From Kaistella yonginensis (lineage in GTDB: Bacteria; Bacteroidota; Bacteroidia; Flavobacteriales; Weeksellaceae), in the NCBI RefSeq assembly GCF_030409525.1, contig NZ_JAUFQB010000061.1, positions 43,492 to 107,491 of the forward strand: a stretch of DNA of 64,000 nt, read 5' to 3'. Position 1 is the stretch's first letter, and each line of letters starts with the position of its first letter. A program made the position numbers and the translations under genes. Positions 1-9,491 of this stretch are shown here, piece after piece. A model generated the notes under the pieces. The model was given only the letters and a program-made list of their open reading frames with translations, was not told where the DNA came from and ran no database searches.

Positions 1-1
1 C

Positions 2-643
2 ATGAATTGGACTGAAATTCTTTCCCCAATTAAAAGCAGCGCCTATTTTGAACAACTTTGGGAAAAAGTAGAAGCGGCCTATGCAACCGAAAAATGTTTC
101 CCACCAAAAGATCAGATTTTTCGGGCTTTAGAATTAACACCTTTTGACCAAATAAAAGTCGTAATCATTGGTCAAGATCCTTATCATAATGATGATCAGG
201 CAAATGGCTTGTGTTTCTCGGTCTCTGAAAAAGTGAAAGCTCCGCCGTCACTTAAAAATATTTTTAAAGAATTAAAAGATGACTTAGATGTTGAGCGCTC
301 CCAGCAAGAGCTGGATGATTGGGCAAAACAAGGTGTTTTATTGCTGAATGCAACGCTAACGGTGAAAGCGCATTCGCCGAATGCTCACAAAGATTTGGGT
401 TGGGACAAATTCACCAATTTCATTATTAAAGAAATTTCAGAAAAGAAAGAACAGGTCGTTTTTGTCTTATGGGGTGCATTTGCCCAAAAAAAAGAGGAAC
501 TGATTAATTCCTCTCAACATTTTATTATAAAATCTGCGCATCCGTCGCCGTTTTCTGTGTATTGCGGCTTCTACGGAAGCAAACCATTTTCGCAGATTAA
601 TGATTATTTGATTTCAAATGGTAAAACTCCTATTTGGTGGTAG
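2..643 (+). CDS. ung: Uracil-DNA glycosylase (family 1)
   Basis: This enzyme removes uracil from DNA as the first step of base excision repair. The water-activating motif GQDPYH is at residues 57-62 (catalytic Asp59), the PPSLKN loop at 81-86, and the minor-groove/catalytic His motif HPSPFS at 180-185. At 213 residues it is slightly shorter than the E. coli enzyme, but all three motifs are present, so it looks complete. The ATG lies one base inside the window, so its promoter and ribosome site are not visible. Its 3' end overlaps the convergent lipoprotein gene by 14 bases. Function is near certain from the motifs. Confidence 0.96.
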   Translation: MNWTEILSPIKSSAYFEQLWEKVEAAYATEKCFPPKDQIFRALELTPFDQIKVVIIGQDPYHNDDQANGLCFSVSEKVKAPPSLKNIFKELKDDLDVERSQQELDDWAKQGVLLLNATLTVKAHSPNAHKDLGWDKFTNFIIKEISEKKEQVVFVLWGAFAQKKEELINSSQHFIIKSAHPSPFSVYCGFYGSKPFSQINDYLISNGKTPIWW

Positions 644-1241
644 ATCCGCCACGTTCGCTCGGATTCGGCTGCTCTTTATTGAACTGAAGTGCAATTTTAT
701 ACGTTCCTTTCAACGCTTTAAAACCTTTAGCTGAGGTGGTTTCCGGTGTTACCTCAATCAATGAAATCGAATAACCATTGAAGTTCTGGGTGTTTACATA
801 TTTTTTACTGGTGTCATTCATGGTGCTGAGTTGAATGGTGACCGGGCGCGTATACAGACCCATCAGTTCTACTTCTGCCATGGCATTTCCGGCCCAAATG
901 CATTCTACATCTTTCGGACACCGGCTGTCTTCCACCATTCTTTTGAACGTGACATTCATTTCAAATTCTTTTAAGAATTTATTTTCGCCTTCTGCTAAAT
1001 AAACCACATTTTTTTTATTGATAATTTCTTGTTTTTCTTCATAGGTGGTTTTTACCACTTTCTTACCTGCTGGTATGCCTTGTGTAATTTTTGGGGTCTC
1101 TTTGATTGGATTGTTTTCCGTACTAATGACGTGTTTGGTATGCTCAACAGCATTGCTTTTTTTAGCAGTCGCAGTCTTTTGATTCTGGCAGGTTGCCAAA
1201 GTGAAAATGGTTAACGAACTTAATAATAGTCTGTAAATCAT
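630..1241 (-). CDS. Hypothetical lipoprotein
   Basis: A 203-residue predicted lipoprotein of unknown role. The N-terminus is a short hydrophobic signal ending in a lipobox (LATC, Cys18), so the mature protein should be anchored in the cell envelope. The first part of the mature protein is Lys/Thr-rich and probably flexible. The rest looks globular and contains a Cys pair followed by a Trp-Ala-Gly-Asn patch, a pattern I associate with uncharacterised Bacteroidota lipoproteins. It overlaps the end of ung tail-to-tail and lies 11 bases downstream of the DUF456 gene on the same strand, so the two may be cotranscribed. I do not recognise a function. Confidence 0.75.
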   Translation of the reverse strand: MIYRLLLSSLTIFTLATCQNQKTATAKKSNAVEHTKHVISTENNPIKETPKITQGIPAGKKVVKTTYEEKQEIINKKNVVYLAEGENKFLKEFEMNVTFKRMVEDSRCPKDVECIWAGNAMAEVELMGLYTRPVTIQLSTMNDTSKKYVNTQNFNGYSISLIEVTPETTSAKGFKALKGTYKIALQFNKEQPNPSERGGSTTK

Positions 1242-1252
1242 AGGTTTGTTTT

Positions 1253-1738
1253 TTAAAGTAGGTCAATGAGTACTACCAAAAACATTGCCAATCCCACGAT
1301 GAAATTGAAACCTGTTCCGTAAAGAAATCCAATTAAAGCACCTTTGGTAGAGTTCCACGCTTTTTTTTTGTCGGAGGCATCGTGGAGTAATTCCCCAATG
1401 AAAACGCCCAAGAACATGCCGATCAAGAATCCAAAAGGAACCGGAATGAAGAATAATCCTCCTAGCGTTCCCAGTACAGATCCAACACTTCCCCAACGTG
1501 TACCGCCGTATTTTCGATTCGTTCTGGCGGGAATCACATAATTTAAAATCGCAGACAAGATGGTAAGAAATACAAAAATCCAAATATAAACCATTGATAA
1601 TGATGAATCAGTTCCGAATTTATAAATGAGAAGGCCCGCCAAACTTAAAAGTAAACCTGGCAATACCGGCAAAAATGTTCCCAAAATACCTAGAATTAAT
1701 AAAATAATACTTGCAACTTGTATTAAAGCAATGTCCAT
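1253..1738 (-). CDS. DUF456 family membrane protein
   Basis: A 161-residue integral membrane protein with about four hydrophobic segments: near the N-terminus, around residue 50-65, the glycine-rich middle (about 85-115) and the C-terminus. The glycine-rich repeats in the middle, resembling glycine zippers, fit the DUF456 family, whose function is unknown. It is divergent from the MscS-type channel gene, and the two start codons are only about 70 bases apart. It probably shares a transcript with the lipoprotein gene downstream. The family call is by pattern recall and is reasonably sure; no role can be stated. Confidence 0.8.
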   Translation of the reverse strand: MDIALIQVASIILLILGILGTFLPVLPGLLLSLAGLLIYKFGTDSSLSMVYIWIFVFLTILSAILNYVIPARTNRKYGGTRWGSVGSVLGTLGGLFFIPVPFGFLIGMFLGVFIGELLHDASDKKKAWNSTKGALIGFLYGTGFNFIVGLAMFLVVLIDLL

Positions 1739-1794
1739 GGATGCTAAATTTTGTTAAATGTACTTATAAATCTGGTAAAGACAAACAATATTCT

Positions 1795-1802
1795 TATTTT
1801 TG
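1795..1802 (+). promoter_or_regulatory. Predicted -7 promoter box of the mscS-like gene
   Basis: TATTTTTG matches the Bacteroidota -7 consensus TAnnTTTG. No good TTG -33 element is seen about 19 bases upstream. The box ends only five bases before the chosen ATG, so the transcript would have almost no leader. Confidence 0.4.
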
Positions 1803-1807
1803 TAGGA

Positions 1808-3067
1808 ATGAATAAAGAGCTGACCGATACCAAAGATTTCCTGCAGAATATAAGTGATTATATTCATTTTTTTGTGAAAGATAACACGCCCGATAGCTGG
1901 GTTCTTCTGTTGCAGATTCTAACGAAATTTATGGTCTTTATCGCCATCATTTATCTGGTTGATTTCTTATTCAAATTAATCATCAACAGTATATTTCGGA
2001 TTTTTTTTGATAAAGATAAATATCCAGTTCTAAAATCAGTGTATGGCGCAAAACTCACCAACTCCGTTTCGCATTTAATTGCGCTTTTATTCGGAAGTTT
2101 TGCACTGTCCTCATTTTTTTACCGCCACCCGAAAAGCCATATATTTTTAGAACGCCTCATTGGTTTATTAATCGTCTTGGTGGTTGCTCAAATGCTCTTT
2201 CGTGGGATTACAGCGATTAGAAATTATTTTATAATCAATAAAGATTATTATAAAATCATCGCCTTAAACGCGGTTTCTCAAACCCTAAATATTTTCACGG
2301 TATTCGTAACGTCGGTCATTGCGATCAGTGTGCTTTTTGGCATCAGTGGATCAGCGATTGTGGGCAGTTTAGGAGCAATTACGGCTGTGCTGGTTTTGGT
2401 TTTTCGTGATACGATTCTTGGGTTTGTTACCGGAATTCATGTGGCAACTTCAAAAAATTTGAAAGTGGGCGACTGGATTGGGATTCCCAAATATAATCTG
2501 GAAGGAACCATCGTAGATTTAAATCTCTTAACAACCAAAATCGAAAATTTTGATAAAACAATGTCTACCATTCCGACCTATGATTTTTTAACTACAGAGA
2601 TCAAGAATATCCAAGTAATGTCTGAAAGTAATACCCGCAGAATAAAGCGCTCGATTATTTTCAATATCAAGTCCTTTAAGTTTTTGGATGAGGAAGCAAT
2701 TGCTCACCTTTCAAAAATAAATTTAATTAAAGAGTATTTGGAAGAGATGAAAAAGCAAATAAATAGGGAAAGAGGTCCTATGGAAAATGCAGAGTTAGTT
2801 ATTAATGGTCGGCAACTAACCAATATTGGAGTTTTCCGACACTATGCTTTAAATTATTTGAAGCAGAATGAACATATCGATCAAGAAGGAACATTGATGG
2901 TTAGGCAATTGGAAAACACACCTCAAGGAATGCCTTTAGAAATTTATTGCTTTACCAATGATTCGCTTTGGGAAAACTACGAGGTGATTATGGCTGATAT
3001 TTTCGATCATCTTATGGTAGCCTCCAAAGAATTTGATTTGGAAATAATGCAGTTGAATAAAATTTAA
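1808..3067 (+). CDS. Mechanosensitive ion channel protein (MscS family)
   Basis: A small-conductance mechanosensitive channel homologue that would open under membrane tension to release solutes on osmotic downshock. I start it at the internal ATG at 1808 (419 residues); the longer frame from 1751 adds a poor N-terminus that overlaps the promoter box. There are about four to five transmembrane helices in the first half. The last is rich in Gly/Ala (the pore-lining TM3 pattern with SGSAIVGSLGA) and is followed by the beta-domain 'VGDWIGIP' region typical of MscS. A long C-terminal cytoplasmic part follows. pdxJ begins six bases after the stop, so the two form an operon, a link with no obvious functional meaning. 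Confidence 0.88.
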   Translation: MNKELTDTKDFLQNISDYIHFFVKDNTPDSWVLLLQILTKFMVFIAIIYLVDFLFKLIINSIFRIFFDKDKYPVLKSVYGAKLTNSVSHLIALLFGSFALSSFFYRHPKSHIFLERLIGLLIVLVVAQMLFRGITAIRNYFIINKDYYKIIALNAVSQTLNIFTVFVTSVIAISVLFGISGSAIVGSLGAITAVLVLVFRDTILGFVTGIHVATSKNLKVGDWIGIPKYNLEGTIVDLNLLTTKIENFDKTMSTIPTYDFLTTEIKNIQVMSESNTRRIKRSIIFNIKSFKFLDEEAIAHLSKINLIKEYLEEMKKQINRERGPMENAELVINGRQLTNIGVFRHYALNYLKQNEHIDQEGTLMVRQLENTPQGMPLEIYCFTNDSLWENYEVIMADIFDHLMVASKEFDLEIMQLNKI

Positions 3068-3073
3068 AAATAA

Positions 3074-3793
3074 ATGACAAAACTAAGTGTAAATATTAAC
3101 AAAATCGCAACGCTCAGAAATGCCAGAGGTGGTGAGTTGCCCAGCGTAACCGACGCTGCTATAAAGCTACAGGAGTTTGGTGCTCAAGGGATTACCATTC
3201 ATCCCAGACCCGATCAGCGACATATTACCCGCAGAGATGTTTATGATTTAAAACCTTTGGTACATACCGAATTTAATATTGAGGGAAACCCACACCGCGC
3301 TTTTATTGCTCTGGTTTTAGAAATAAAACCAGAGCAAGTGACGCTCGTTCCCGATGGCGAAGATGCCATCACCTCCAATGCGGGCTGGGATTGCGAAAAC
3401 CATTTAGAATTTTTAAAATTGGTCGTTGCTGAATTTAAAGATGCTGGTATTCGAACTTCAATTTTCTTAGACCCAAATCCGGAAATGGTGAAATATGCCA
3501 AGAAAACAGGCGCTGATCGGATCGAATTATACACCGAAGCCTACGCGATAAATTATTCAAAAAATAAGGAAGAAGCAATTAAACCCTATATTCAAACCGC
3601 TTTAGAAGCTGAGAAATATGGTTTGGGAATTAATGCCGGACATGATTTAAGCTTAGAAAACTTGAAATACTTTTCAGATCATATTCCTAATTTATTAGAG
3701 GTCTCCATCGGTCATGCTTTGATTTCCGAAGCACTCTACATGGGACTTGAAAATACCGTTCAGGCCTATTTGAAGCGCTTGGCGAAATGGTAA
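3074..3793 (+). CDS. pdxJ: Pyridoxine 5'-phosphate synthase
   Basis: This enzyme condenses 3-amino-2-oxopropyl phosphate with 1-deoxyxylulose 5-phosphate in the last ring-forming step of de novo vitamin B6 synthesis. The N-terminus carries the family signature VNINKIATLRNARGG, and the conserved HPRPDQRHI patch follows at about residues 42-50, both characteristic of the PdxJ TIM barrel. Length (239) matches the family. It sits six bases downstream of an mscS-like gene and must use its transcript or a promoter inside it. High confidence. Confidence 0.96.
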   Translation: MTKLSVNINKIATLRNARGGELPSVTDAAIKLQEFGAQGITIHPRPDQRHITRRDVYDLKPLVHTEFNIEGNPHRAFIALVLEIKPEQVTLVPDGEDAITSNAGWDCENHLEFLKLVVAEFKDAGIRTSIFLDPNPEMVKYAKKTGADRIELYTEAYAINYSKNKEEAIKPYIQTALEAEKYGLGINAGHDLSLENLKYFSDHIPNLLEVSIGHALISEALYMGLENTVQAYLKRLAKW

Positions 3794-3875
3794 TTAGATT
3801 AACCGATTAGTAACCATTCTTTATTTTTAGGCGTTGGCAAATAATTATTTCAATTTTGAACTTTAATATTTATTG

Positions 3876-4661
3876 ATGGAAATTCTACATTCAAAAATTT
3901 ACGGAGAAAATAAATCAGCAACACCTTTGCTGGTGTTTCATGGGCTATTTGGAATGCTCGATAATTGGGGAAGTTTCGGTAGAGAAATGGGTGAGTTTTT
4001 CCCAGTGCATTTAATTGATTTAAGGAATCACGGTAAAAGTTTTCATTCAACAGAAATGTCTCATGATGATTTAGCTCACGATATTCTTCATTATATGGAA
4101 TTTCATAAGTTGGAGAAAGTAAATTTGTTGGGGCATTCATTGGGAGGGAAAGCGGTGATGCAGTTTGCGATTAAATATCCCATCAAAGTACAAAAATTAG
4201 TGGTCGTAGATATTTCGCCGAAAGCCTATCCACCACATCATCAGGGGATTTTGAAGGCGCTGGAAAGTGTTGACTTTGCGGTAAGTACAACCCGACAAGA
4301 GGTGGAGGAAGTTTTGCTTCAGTATATCCCCGAGAAAATGGTCGTTCAGTTTCTTGCTAAAAACCTTTATTGGACGGATGATAAAAGATTAAATTGGCGG
4401 TTCAACCTCAAAACTTTAGCCGACAAATATGCGCAATTTGTCTCAAATGCAATAAAATTTGGCGTCTATTCAGGCGAAACATTATTTATAGCCGGCGAAA
4501 AATCCAACTATATCTTGCCTCAAGATGAGTTTGAAATGAAACAACAGTTTCCCAATTCTTCCATAGTGACGATAAATAATGCAGGACATTGGGTTCAGGC
4601 CGAAAATCCAACTGATTTCAATGAAGTAGTTAAAGATTTTTTATCCGAAAATAGAGTTTAA
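3876..4661 (+). CDS. Alpha/beta-hydrolase (YbfF-like esterase)
   Basis: A 261-residue alpha/beta-hydrolase. The nucleophile elbow GHSLGG is at 86-91 (Ser88), the oxyanion region HGLFG at about 22-26, and the catalytic His in NNAGHW at 238. The closest family I recognise is the YbfF/YdfF acyl-ester hydrolases that follow pdxJ or are free-standing; the substrate is unknown. An in-frame TTG lies one codon upstream, but the ATG at 3876 is the better start. There is an 80-base gap after pdxJ and 46 bases before the SDR gene, so readthrough is possible. Confidence 0.85.
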   Translation: MEILHSKIYGENKSATPLLVFHGLFGMLDNWGSFGREMGEFFPVHLIDLRNHGKSFHSTEMSHDDLAHDILHYMEFHKLEKVNLLGHSLGGKAVMQFAIKYPIKVQKLVVVDISPKAYPPHHQGILKALESVDFAVSTTRQEVEEVLLQYIPEKMVVQFLAKNLYWTDDKRLNWRFNLKTLADKYAQFVSNAIKFGVYSGETLFIAGEKSNYILPQDEFEMKQQFPNSSIVTINNAGHWVQAENPTDFNEVVKDFLSENRV

Positions 4662-4707
4662 TCCAAAAATATACAACCACGAAAATGCTTAATTTTAGCT
4701 CGCAATT

Positions 4708-5712
4708 ATGGTTTTAGTTACAGGTGCTACAGGAATTCTCGGCAGAGTTATCGTTTTAGAATTACTGAAGCGCGGAAAATCGGTGCGGGCCACCAAAAGA
4801 ACTTCCAGTAATATTGAAGAAGTTCACAAGTCCTACCGATTTTATACGGAGCAACCGCAAGAATTTTTTAATAAAATTGAGTGGATTGATATTGATTTTG
4901 AAGATCAGGATTCTCTTACCAAAGCCTTACATCAAGTTACAGAAGTCTATCATTGCGCTGCACAGGTAAGTTTTCACCCAGATGACCGTCGTACAATGTA
5001 TCATACCAATATCGAAGGGACTCGCCAATTGCTTTTTGCCTGTGAAAATTCATCGGTTCAGAAATTTTGCTTTGTAAGTTCAACCGCAGTTTTAGATGGA
5101 GTAGATGACAATGGCGAAACAACGGAAGACTCCAATTACAACCCAAAAGTCAACCACTCTCCCTACGCTCGATCAAAGCATTTTTCAGAAATGGAAGTGT
5201 GGCGTGCCTCAGCAGAGGGACTTCAAACCGTCATCATTAATCCCGGCGTGATTATCGGCAGTGGAAATTGGCAGTCGAGTAGCGGCGAAATGTTTGAGGC
5301 GTTCGAGAAATATCCCTATGCGATGAGCGGAAGTACAGCGTATGTTGATGTAAGAGATGTTACGGCAATCGCCATTTCATTAATGGAAAACAACAGGTTT
5401 GGAGAACGATATATTATCATTTCTGAAACCAAGAAAATACTCGAAGTTGCCAATTTTGTCCGGCAGAAATTAGGAAAAAATAAAGCAAAAATGATTTCGA
5501 AAGAAATCTTGACCATAGGCTATTTGCTCAATATATTGTTTGGATGGTTTTTCTCTAAGCTTAGAATGATGAGTAAAGTAAACCTGGAAACCGTAACTTC
5601 ACACCATATCATCTCCAATATGAAAATTAAAAAAGAACTCGATTTTGAGTTTATCCCTGTGCTTGATAGCATTGATTTTCATTTAAATAATTACATTTCA
5701 GATAAAAAATAA
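4708..5712 (+). CDS. NAD-dependent epimerase/dehydratase (extended SDR)
   Basis: A 334-residue extended short-chain dehydrogenase/reductase. The Rossmann motif GATGILG is at 6-12, a Ser/Thr catalytic patch at 124-126, and the YxxxK pair at Tyr153 and Lys157. The fold resembles nucleoside-sugar epimerases and 3-beta-hydroxysteroid/dihydroflavonol reductase relatives; the sugar or lipid substrate cannot be read from the sequence. An acyl-CoA ligase begins two bases after its stop, so the two are almost certainly cotranscribed. That suggests a lipid-related substrate, which is inference only. Confidence 0.88.
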   Translation: MVLVTGATGILGRVIVLELLKRGKSVRATKRTSSNIEEVHKSYRFYTEQPQEFFNKIEWIDIDFEDQDSLTKALHQVTEVYHCAAQVSFHPDDRRTMYHTNIEGTRQLLFACENSSVQKFCFVSSTAVLDGVDDNGETTEDSNYNPKVNHSPYARSKHFSEMEVWRASAEGLQTVIINPGVIIGSGNWQSSSGEMFEAFEKYPYAMSGSTAYVDVRDVTAIAISLMENNRFGERYIIISETKKILEVANFVRQKLGKNKAKMISKEILTIGYLLNILFGWFFSKLRMMSKVNLETVTSHHIISNMKIKKELDFEFIPVLDSIDFHLNNYISDKK

Positions 5713-5714
5713 CT

Positions 5715-7478
5715 ATGAACGTTGCAGAGTTTTTAAATATAAATACCGCAAAATTTCCCAGGAAATCGGCGATCGGCTTTAAGAAGAAAGAAAAATGGAC
5801 AGAAATTAGCTGGACCGATTTTAGAAGATTGGTTTTTAAAACCGCAAATGCGCTTCGCGAGGCAGGAATAAATGAACATGATAAAGTTGCCATCTATGCA
5901 GACAACTCCGCGGAATGGATTGTAACCGATTTAGCGATTTTGTCCTTAGGAGCGGTAACAGTGCCTATTTACGCAACCAACAACGAGCAGCAGGCAGAAT
6001 ATATTTTAAACGAATCGGAGTGTAAAATCATCTTGGTTGGCAATCAGGAACAATATGACGCCGCTTTTAATATTTTAAATAGAAATCAGATTTTAAAGCA
6101 AGTCATCGTTGCGAAAAAATCAATTTGGATTAAAAAAGAAGACAGTCAATATCTTGAAGATTTTATCAAAAAAGCAGCAGAAACTTTTGAGATTATTGCT
6201 AAAGATGATGAAGAGTTGGCTACCATTATTTATACTTCTGGTACAACGGGAGTTCCTAAAGGAGTGATGCTCACGCATGGAAATTTCCATAAATCGGTAG
6301 AAGCTCATTTTGATTTTTTTAAATTTAAAAACTTTGAGCAAGAAACCTCTTTGGCTTTTTTGCCCTTAACGCATATTTTCGAGCGTTCATGGACTTTACT
6401 TGCGCTTTATGGCGGTGCGAAGGTTTATTTTTTAGAGAATACGAAACTTATTGCGAGTGCGTTGGCAGAAGTAAAACCAACCGTAATGTGTGCGGTACCA
6501 AGATTTTATCAAAAAATTTACGCAGGCGTTCACGAAATGGTAAATACCAGTTCTGATTCTAAAAAGAAAATTTTCAATTGGGCCATCCAAACTGGAGCTG
6601 AGGTTGCTGAACTCAGACGAATAAATAAGACTATTCCGCTGGTGTTAAATATAAAAAACAAAATTGCCGGAATGATGGTCTTTAATAAGATCAAGAAAAA
6701 GATGGGTGGTAAACTGTGGTTTATGCCATGTGGCGGTGCCTCTGTTTCAGCAGAAGTTACGCAGTTTTTTGAAGCCTTGGGAATACATATTACGGTGGGC
6801 TATGGCTTAACCGAAACAACTGCAACCTTAACTTGCTTCCCTTTTCATCATTTTGAACATGGTTCAGCCGGAATTCCATTTGGTGATACCACCATTAAAA
6901 TTGGTGAAAATGATGAGATTCTAGCCAAAGGAAGCGGGATTATGAAAGGCTATTATAAAAAACCAACGGAGACCGCAGAAGTTTTTACCCATGACGGTTG
7001 GTTTAAAACAGGTGATGCAGGGAAATTTGACGAAGCTGGAAATTTAATTATTACCGATCGCATTAAAGATTTAATGAAAACTTCTAACGGAAAATACATC
7101 ACGCCACAGCCCATAGAAAATGTGCTTTCAAATAATAATTTCATCAATCAAGCGATGATCGTTGCCGAAGGAAAACCTTACGTGACCGCCTTGATTATTC
7201 CTAATTTTGAAGCGTTACAGGACCAGATTTCAAAAATGAATATTCCATTTACCTCGTGGGAGGAAATGGTGAATATGGATCGGGTTAAAGAGTTTTACCG
7301 AGAAAAAATCGATGAAATACAAAAAGGATTTTCTGGTTTTGAAAAAGTTAAGAAATTTGTGTTGATGCCAGCAGAATTTGAAATTGCAAGTGGTGAAATT
7401 ACCCCAACTTTGAAAGTAAAGCGAAATGTGGTTTTGCAGAAATATGCCGACATCGTCGAAAAAATGTATATTTCTTAA
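5715..7478 (+). CDS. Long-chain acyl-CoA synthetase (AMP-forming)
   Basis: An ANL-superfamily adenylating enzyme of 587 residues that activates fatty acids to acyl-CoA by way of acyl-AMP. The P-loop-like motif YTSGTTGVPKG lies around residues 171-181, the adenylate-binding motif GYGLTETTA around 360-368, and a hinge segment with DRIKDLMKTSNGKYI around 445-459, where the C-terminal Lys domain begins. The overall pattern is that of bacterial FadD15-type long-chain ligases. It is tightly coupled to the upstream SDR gene (two-base spacing). The exact chain-length preference cannot be inferred. Confidence 0.92.
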   Translation: MNVAEFLNINTAKFPRKSAIGFKKKEKWTEISWTDFRRLVFKTANALREAGINEHDKVAIYADNSAEWIVTDLAILSLGAVTVPIYATNNEQQAEYILNESECKIILVGNQEQYDAAFNILNRNQILKQVIVAKKSIWIKKEDSQYLEDFIKKAAETFEIIAKDDEELATIIYTSGTTGVPKGVMLTHGNFHKSVEAHFDFFKFKNFEQETSLAFLPLTHIFERSWTLLALYGGAKVYFLENTKLIASALAEVKPTVMCAVPRFYQKIYAGVHEMVNTSSDSKKKIFNWAIQTGAEVAELRRINKTIPLVLNIKNKIAGMMVFNKIKKKMGGKLWFMPCGGASVSAEVTQFFEALGIHITVGYGLTETTATLTCFPFHHFEHGSAGIPFGDTTIKIGENDEILAKGSGIMKGYYKKPTETAEVFTHDGWFKTGDAGKFDEAGNLIITDRIKDLMKTSNGKYITPQPIENVLSNNNFINQAMIVAEGKPYVTALIIPNFEALQDQISKMNIPFTSWEEMVNMDRVKEFYREKIDEIQKGFSGFEKVKKFVLMPAEFEIASGEITPTLKVKRNVVLQKYADIVEKMYIS

Positions 7479-7580
7479 AGCTGATTTTTTTTAATAATGT
7501 AAAACATGCGACGAAGGAATGACCCTTGGGCAGTAATTTTAATCGTTATAAAATAGCGGCCAACCCGCGATAGAGTAGAT

Positions 7581-8633
7581 ATGGAAGAGTTTTTTGGTGC
7601 AAATAATTATATCATTTCAAATAGAAAAATAGCGGAGTCTTGTCCGTCAAATATTGCTTTGATCAAATATTGGGGAAAATATGAAAATCAAATCCCTGCA
7701 AATCCCAGCATTAGTTATACCTTAAACCACTGTAAAACAAATACAGAAATTGAATTTATTGCGGATGATCAATTTTCGGTAACGACTTTTTTAGCTGGCA
7801 AATCAGAAGTAAAATTTGCTGAGAAAATTGAAAAATACTTTCAAAATATAGAACAATATTTACCATGGATTTTGAAAGGAAAATACATCATTAGAACAGA
7901 AAATACATTCCCACACAGTTCCGGTATTGCGAGTTCTGCCTCAGGTTTTGGTGCGATCGCCAAATGTTTGATGAGCTTAGATGCTGCTTTTAGCGGGAAA
8001 ATAAATGATGAATTTTCTCTAAAGAAAGCAAGTTTTCTGGCCCGTTTAGGAAGCGGCAGTGCGTGTAGAAGTTTGTATAAGGGGCTCGTTGTTTGGGGCG
8101 AGACAAAAGAAGTTTCTGGCAGTTCTGATTTTTTTGCCGTTCGCTATCCTAACGAAGAAATCCATGCCGATTTTAGAAACTTCAATGATTGGGTCTTATT
8201 GATTCACGAAGGTGAAAAATCGGTGAGTTCTACCGTAGGACACGGTTTGATGAATACCAATCCTTACGCAGAAAGAAGATTTCAAGAAGCGCATGAAAAT
8301 TTCGCTTCCTTAAAAACCATTTTGAAAAATGGAGATATGAAAAGTTTTATCATGATGGTAGAGCATGAGGCCTTAACATTGCATGCGATGATGATGATGA
8401 GCGAACCTGCATTTATTTTAATGAAAACCGGAACTTTAGCGGTTATTAATAAAATTTGGGAGTTCAGAAAAAACACCCATCTCCCGCTATTTTTTACTTT
8501 AGATGCCGGAGCGAACGTTCATTTGCTTTTCCCGACTACCAAAGATGAAGAAAAAATTCAGGCATTCATCATCAAAGAATTGATGCCACATACCCAAAAT
8601 AACGGTGTGGTAAAAGATGTAATGCAGTTTTAA
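7581..8633 (+). CDS. mvaD: Diphosphomevalonate decarboxylase
   Basis: This enzyme decarboxylates mevalonate 5-diphosphate with ATP to isopentenyl diphosphate, the last step of the mevalonate pathway that Flavobacteriia use for isoprenoids. The N-terminal signature CPSNIALIKYWGK (21-33) and the GHMP-kinase phosphate-binding loop HSSGIASSASGF (about 113-124) identify it, and length (350) fits. It is preceded by a 102-base gap and is convergent with two minus-strand membrane genes, with almost no spacer (12 bases). No other mevalonate-pathway genes are in the window. The assignment is strong, though some members of this family decarboxylate related substrates. Confidence 0.9.
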   Translation: MEEFFGANNYIISNRKIAESCPSNIALIKYWGKYENQIPANPSISYTLNHCKTNTEIEFIADDQFSVTTFLAGKSEVKFAEKIEKYFQNIEQYLPWILKGKYIIRTENTFPHSSGIASSASGFGAIAKCLMSLDAAFSGKINDEFSLKKASFLARLGSGSACRSLYKGLVVWGETKEVSGSSDFFAVRYPNEEIHADFRNFNDWVLLIHEGEKSVSSTVGHGLMNTNPYAERRFQEAHENFASLKTILKNGDMKSFIMMVEHEALTLHAMMMMSEPAFILMKTGTLAVINKIWEFRKNTHLPLFFTLDAGANVHLLFPTTKDEEKIQAFIIKELMPHTQNNGVVKDVMQF

Positions 8634-8645
8634 CTACTGAAAAAA

Positions 8646-8852
8646 TTATTTCCTAAGCGAAAGTCGACTCAAATTGTGCAAGATAAACACGATGATAATT
8701 CCCACGATGGCTGCCGACATTGAAAGGATGAAAGTTGAATTTTCTTCCGCAAGAAATCCTAGATTCCATTCGATAACATACAGGTTAATACCGATAAATA
8801 TTACGAAAAGAGCTAAGAATATTTTGTAAAACAATTGCATTTTTTTAATCAT
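8646..8852 (-). CDS. Small hypothetical membrane protein
   Basis: A 68-residue protein with two clear hydrophobic helices (about residues 8-28 and 40-62) and a basic C-terminus, so a small two-span membrane protein. Its ATG overlaps the stop of the marC-family gene by one base (TAATG), which supports translational coupling and hence a real gene. An alternative start is the second Met (residue 5). No family recognised. Confidence 0.65.
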   Translation of the reverse strand: MIKKMQLFYKIFLALFVIFIGINLYVIEWNLGFLAEENSTFILSMSAAIVGIIIVFILHNLSRLSLRK

Positions 8853-9448
8853 TAAAATTTAACATACGTTGAAAAAAGTTGGGCGAAATTTGCAGTAAAC
8901 AATTTAATAGAAATGGCGAGTAGAATAATCCCGAATACTTTTTGTAAAACTTGGAGCGTTCCATCACCTAATTTTTTCTCCATCCAATCTGCTGATTTCA
9001 GCACCAAATATACGAAAATTGTATTGATAATAATCCCTACAATAATGTTGATGTCATGATATTCTGCACGTAAAGAAAGTGTTGTAGTCAATGTTCCCGC
9101 CCCTGCGATCAAGGGAAATGCAATCGGAACAATCGACGCTGATTTGGCTTCGGTATTTTTTTGAATTTCAATTCCTAAAATCATTTCTACGGCAATAATG
9201 AAAATTACAAATGCACCCGCAATTGCAAATGAATTAACATCTACACCAATTAATTTTAAGATATTATTTCCAATAAAAAGAAAAGCGATCATCAAAGCGC
9301 CCGCAACAATAGAAGCACGTTCAGCTTCAATCTTACCAAACTTCTTTTTTAAACCCACGATAATAGGCACAGAACCGATAATATCGATTACTGCAAAAAG
9401 AATCATCGAAGCGGTAAGTGTTTCTTTTAGAGAGAAAAATTCAAACAT
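8852..9448 (-). CDS. MarC family integral membrane protein
   Basis: A 198-residue membrane protein with six predicted transmembrane helices, of the MarC/UPF0056 family. The first helix pair with its Pro-Ile-Val motif and the glycine-containing fifth segment (PLIAGAGTLTT, about residues 112-122) are typical. The function is unknown; the old link to multiple antibiotic resistance has not held up in E. coli. It is followed by a coupled 68-residue membrane protein, forming a small two-gene operon. Confidence 0.9.
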   Translation of the reverse strand: MFEFFSLKETLTASMILFAVIDIIGSVPIIVGLKKKFGKIEAERASIVAGALMIAFLFIGNNILKLIGVDVNSFAIAGAFVIFIIAVEMILGIEIQKNTEAKSASIVPIAFPLIAGAGTLTTTLSLRAEYHDINIIVGIIINTIFVYLVLKSADWMEKKLGDGTLQVLQKVFGIILLAISIKLFTANFAQLFSTYVKF

Positions 9449-9491
9449 TTGTGTAAATTATTAATTTCGCAAAAATATGAAAAATTATTCA

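Noticed and set aside
1751..1807. 19-codon N-terminal extension of the mscS-like gene
   Set aside because: It contains the promoter box and an AT-rich sequence; the ATG at 1808 fits the family better.
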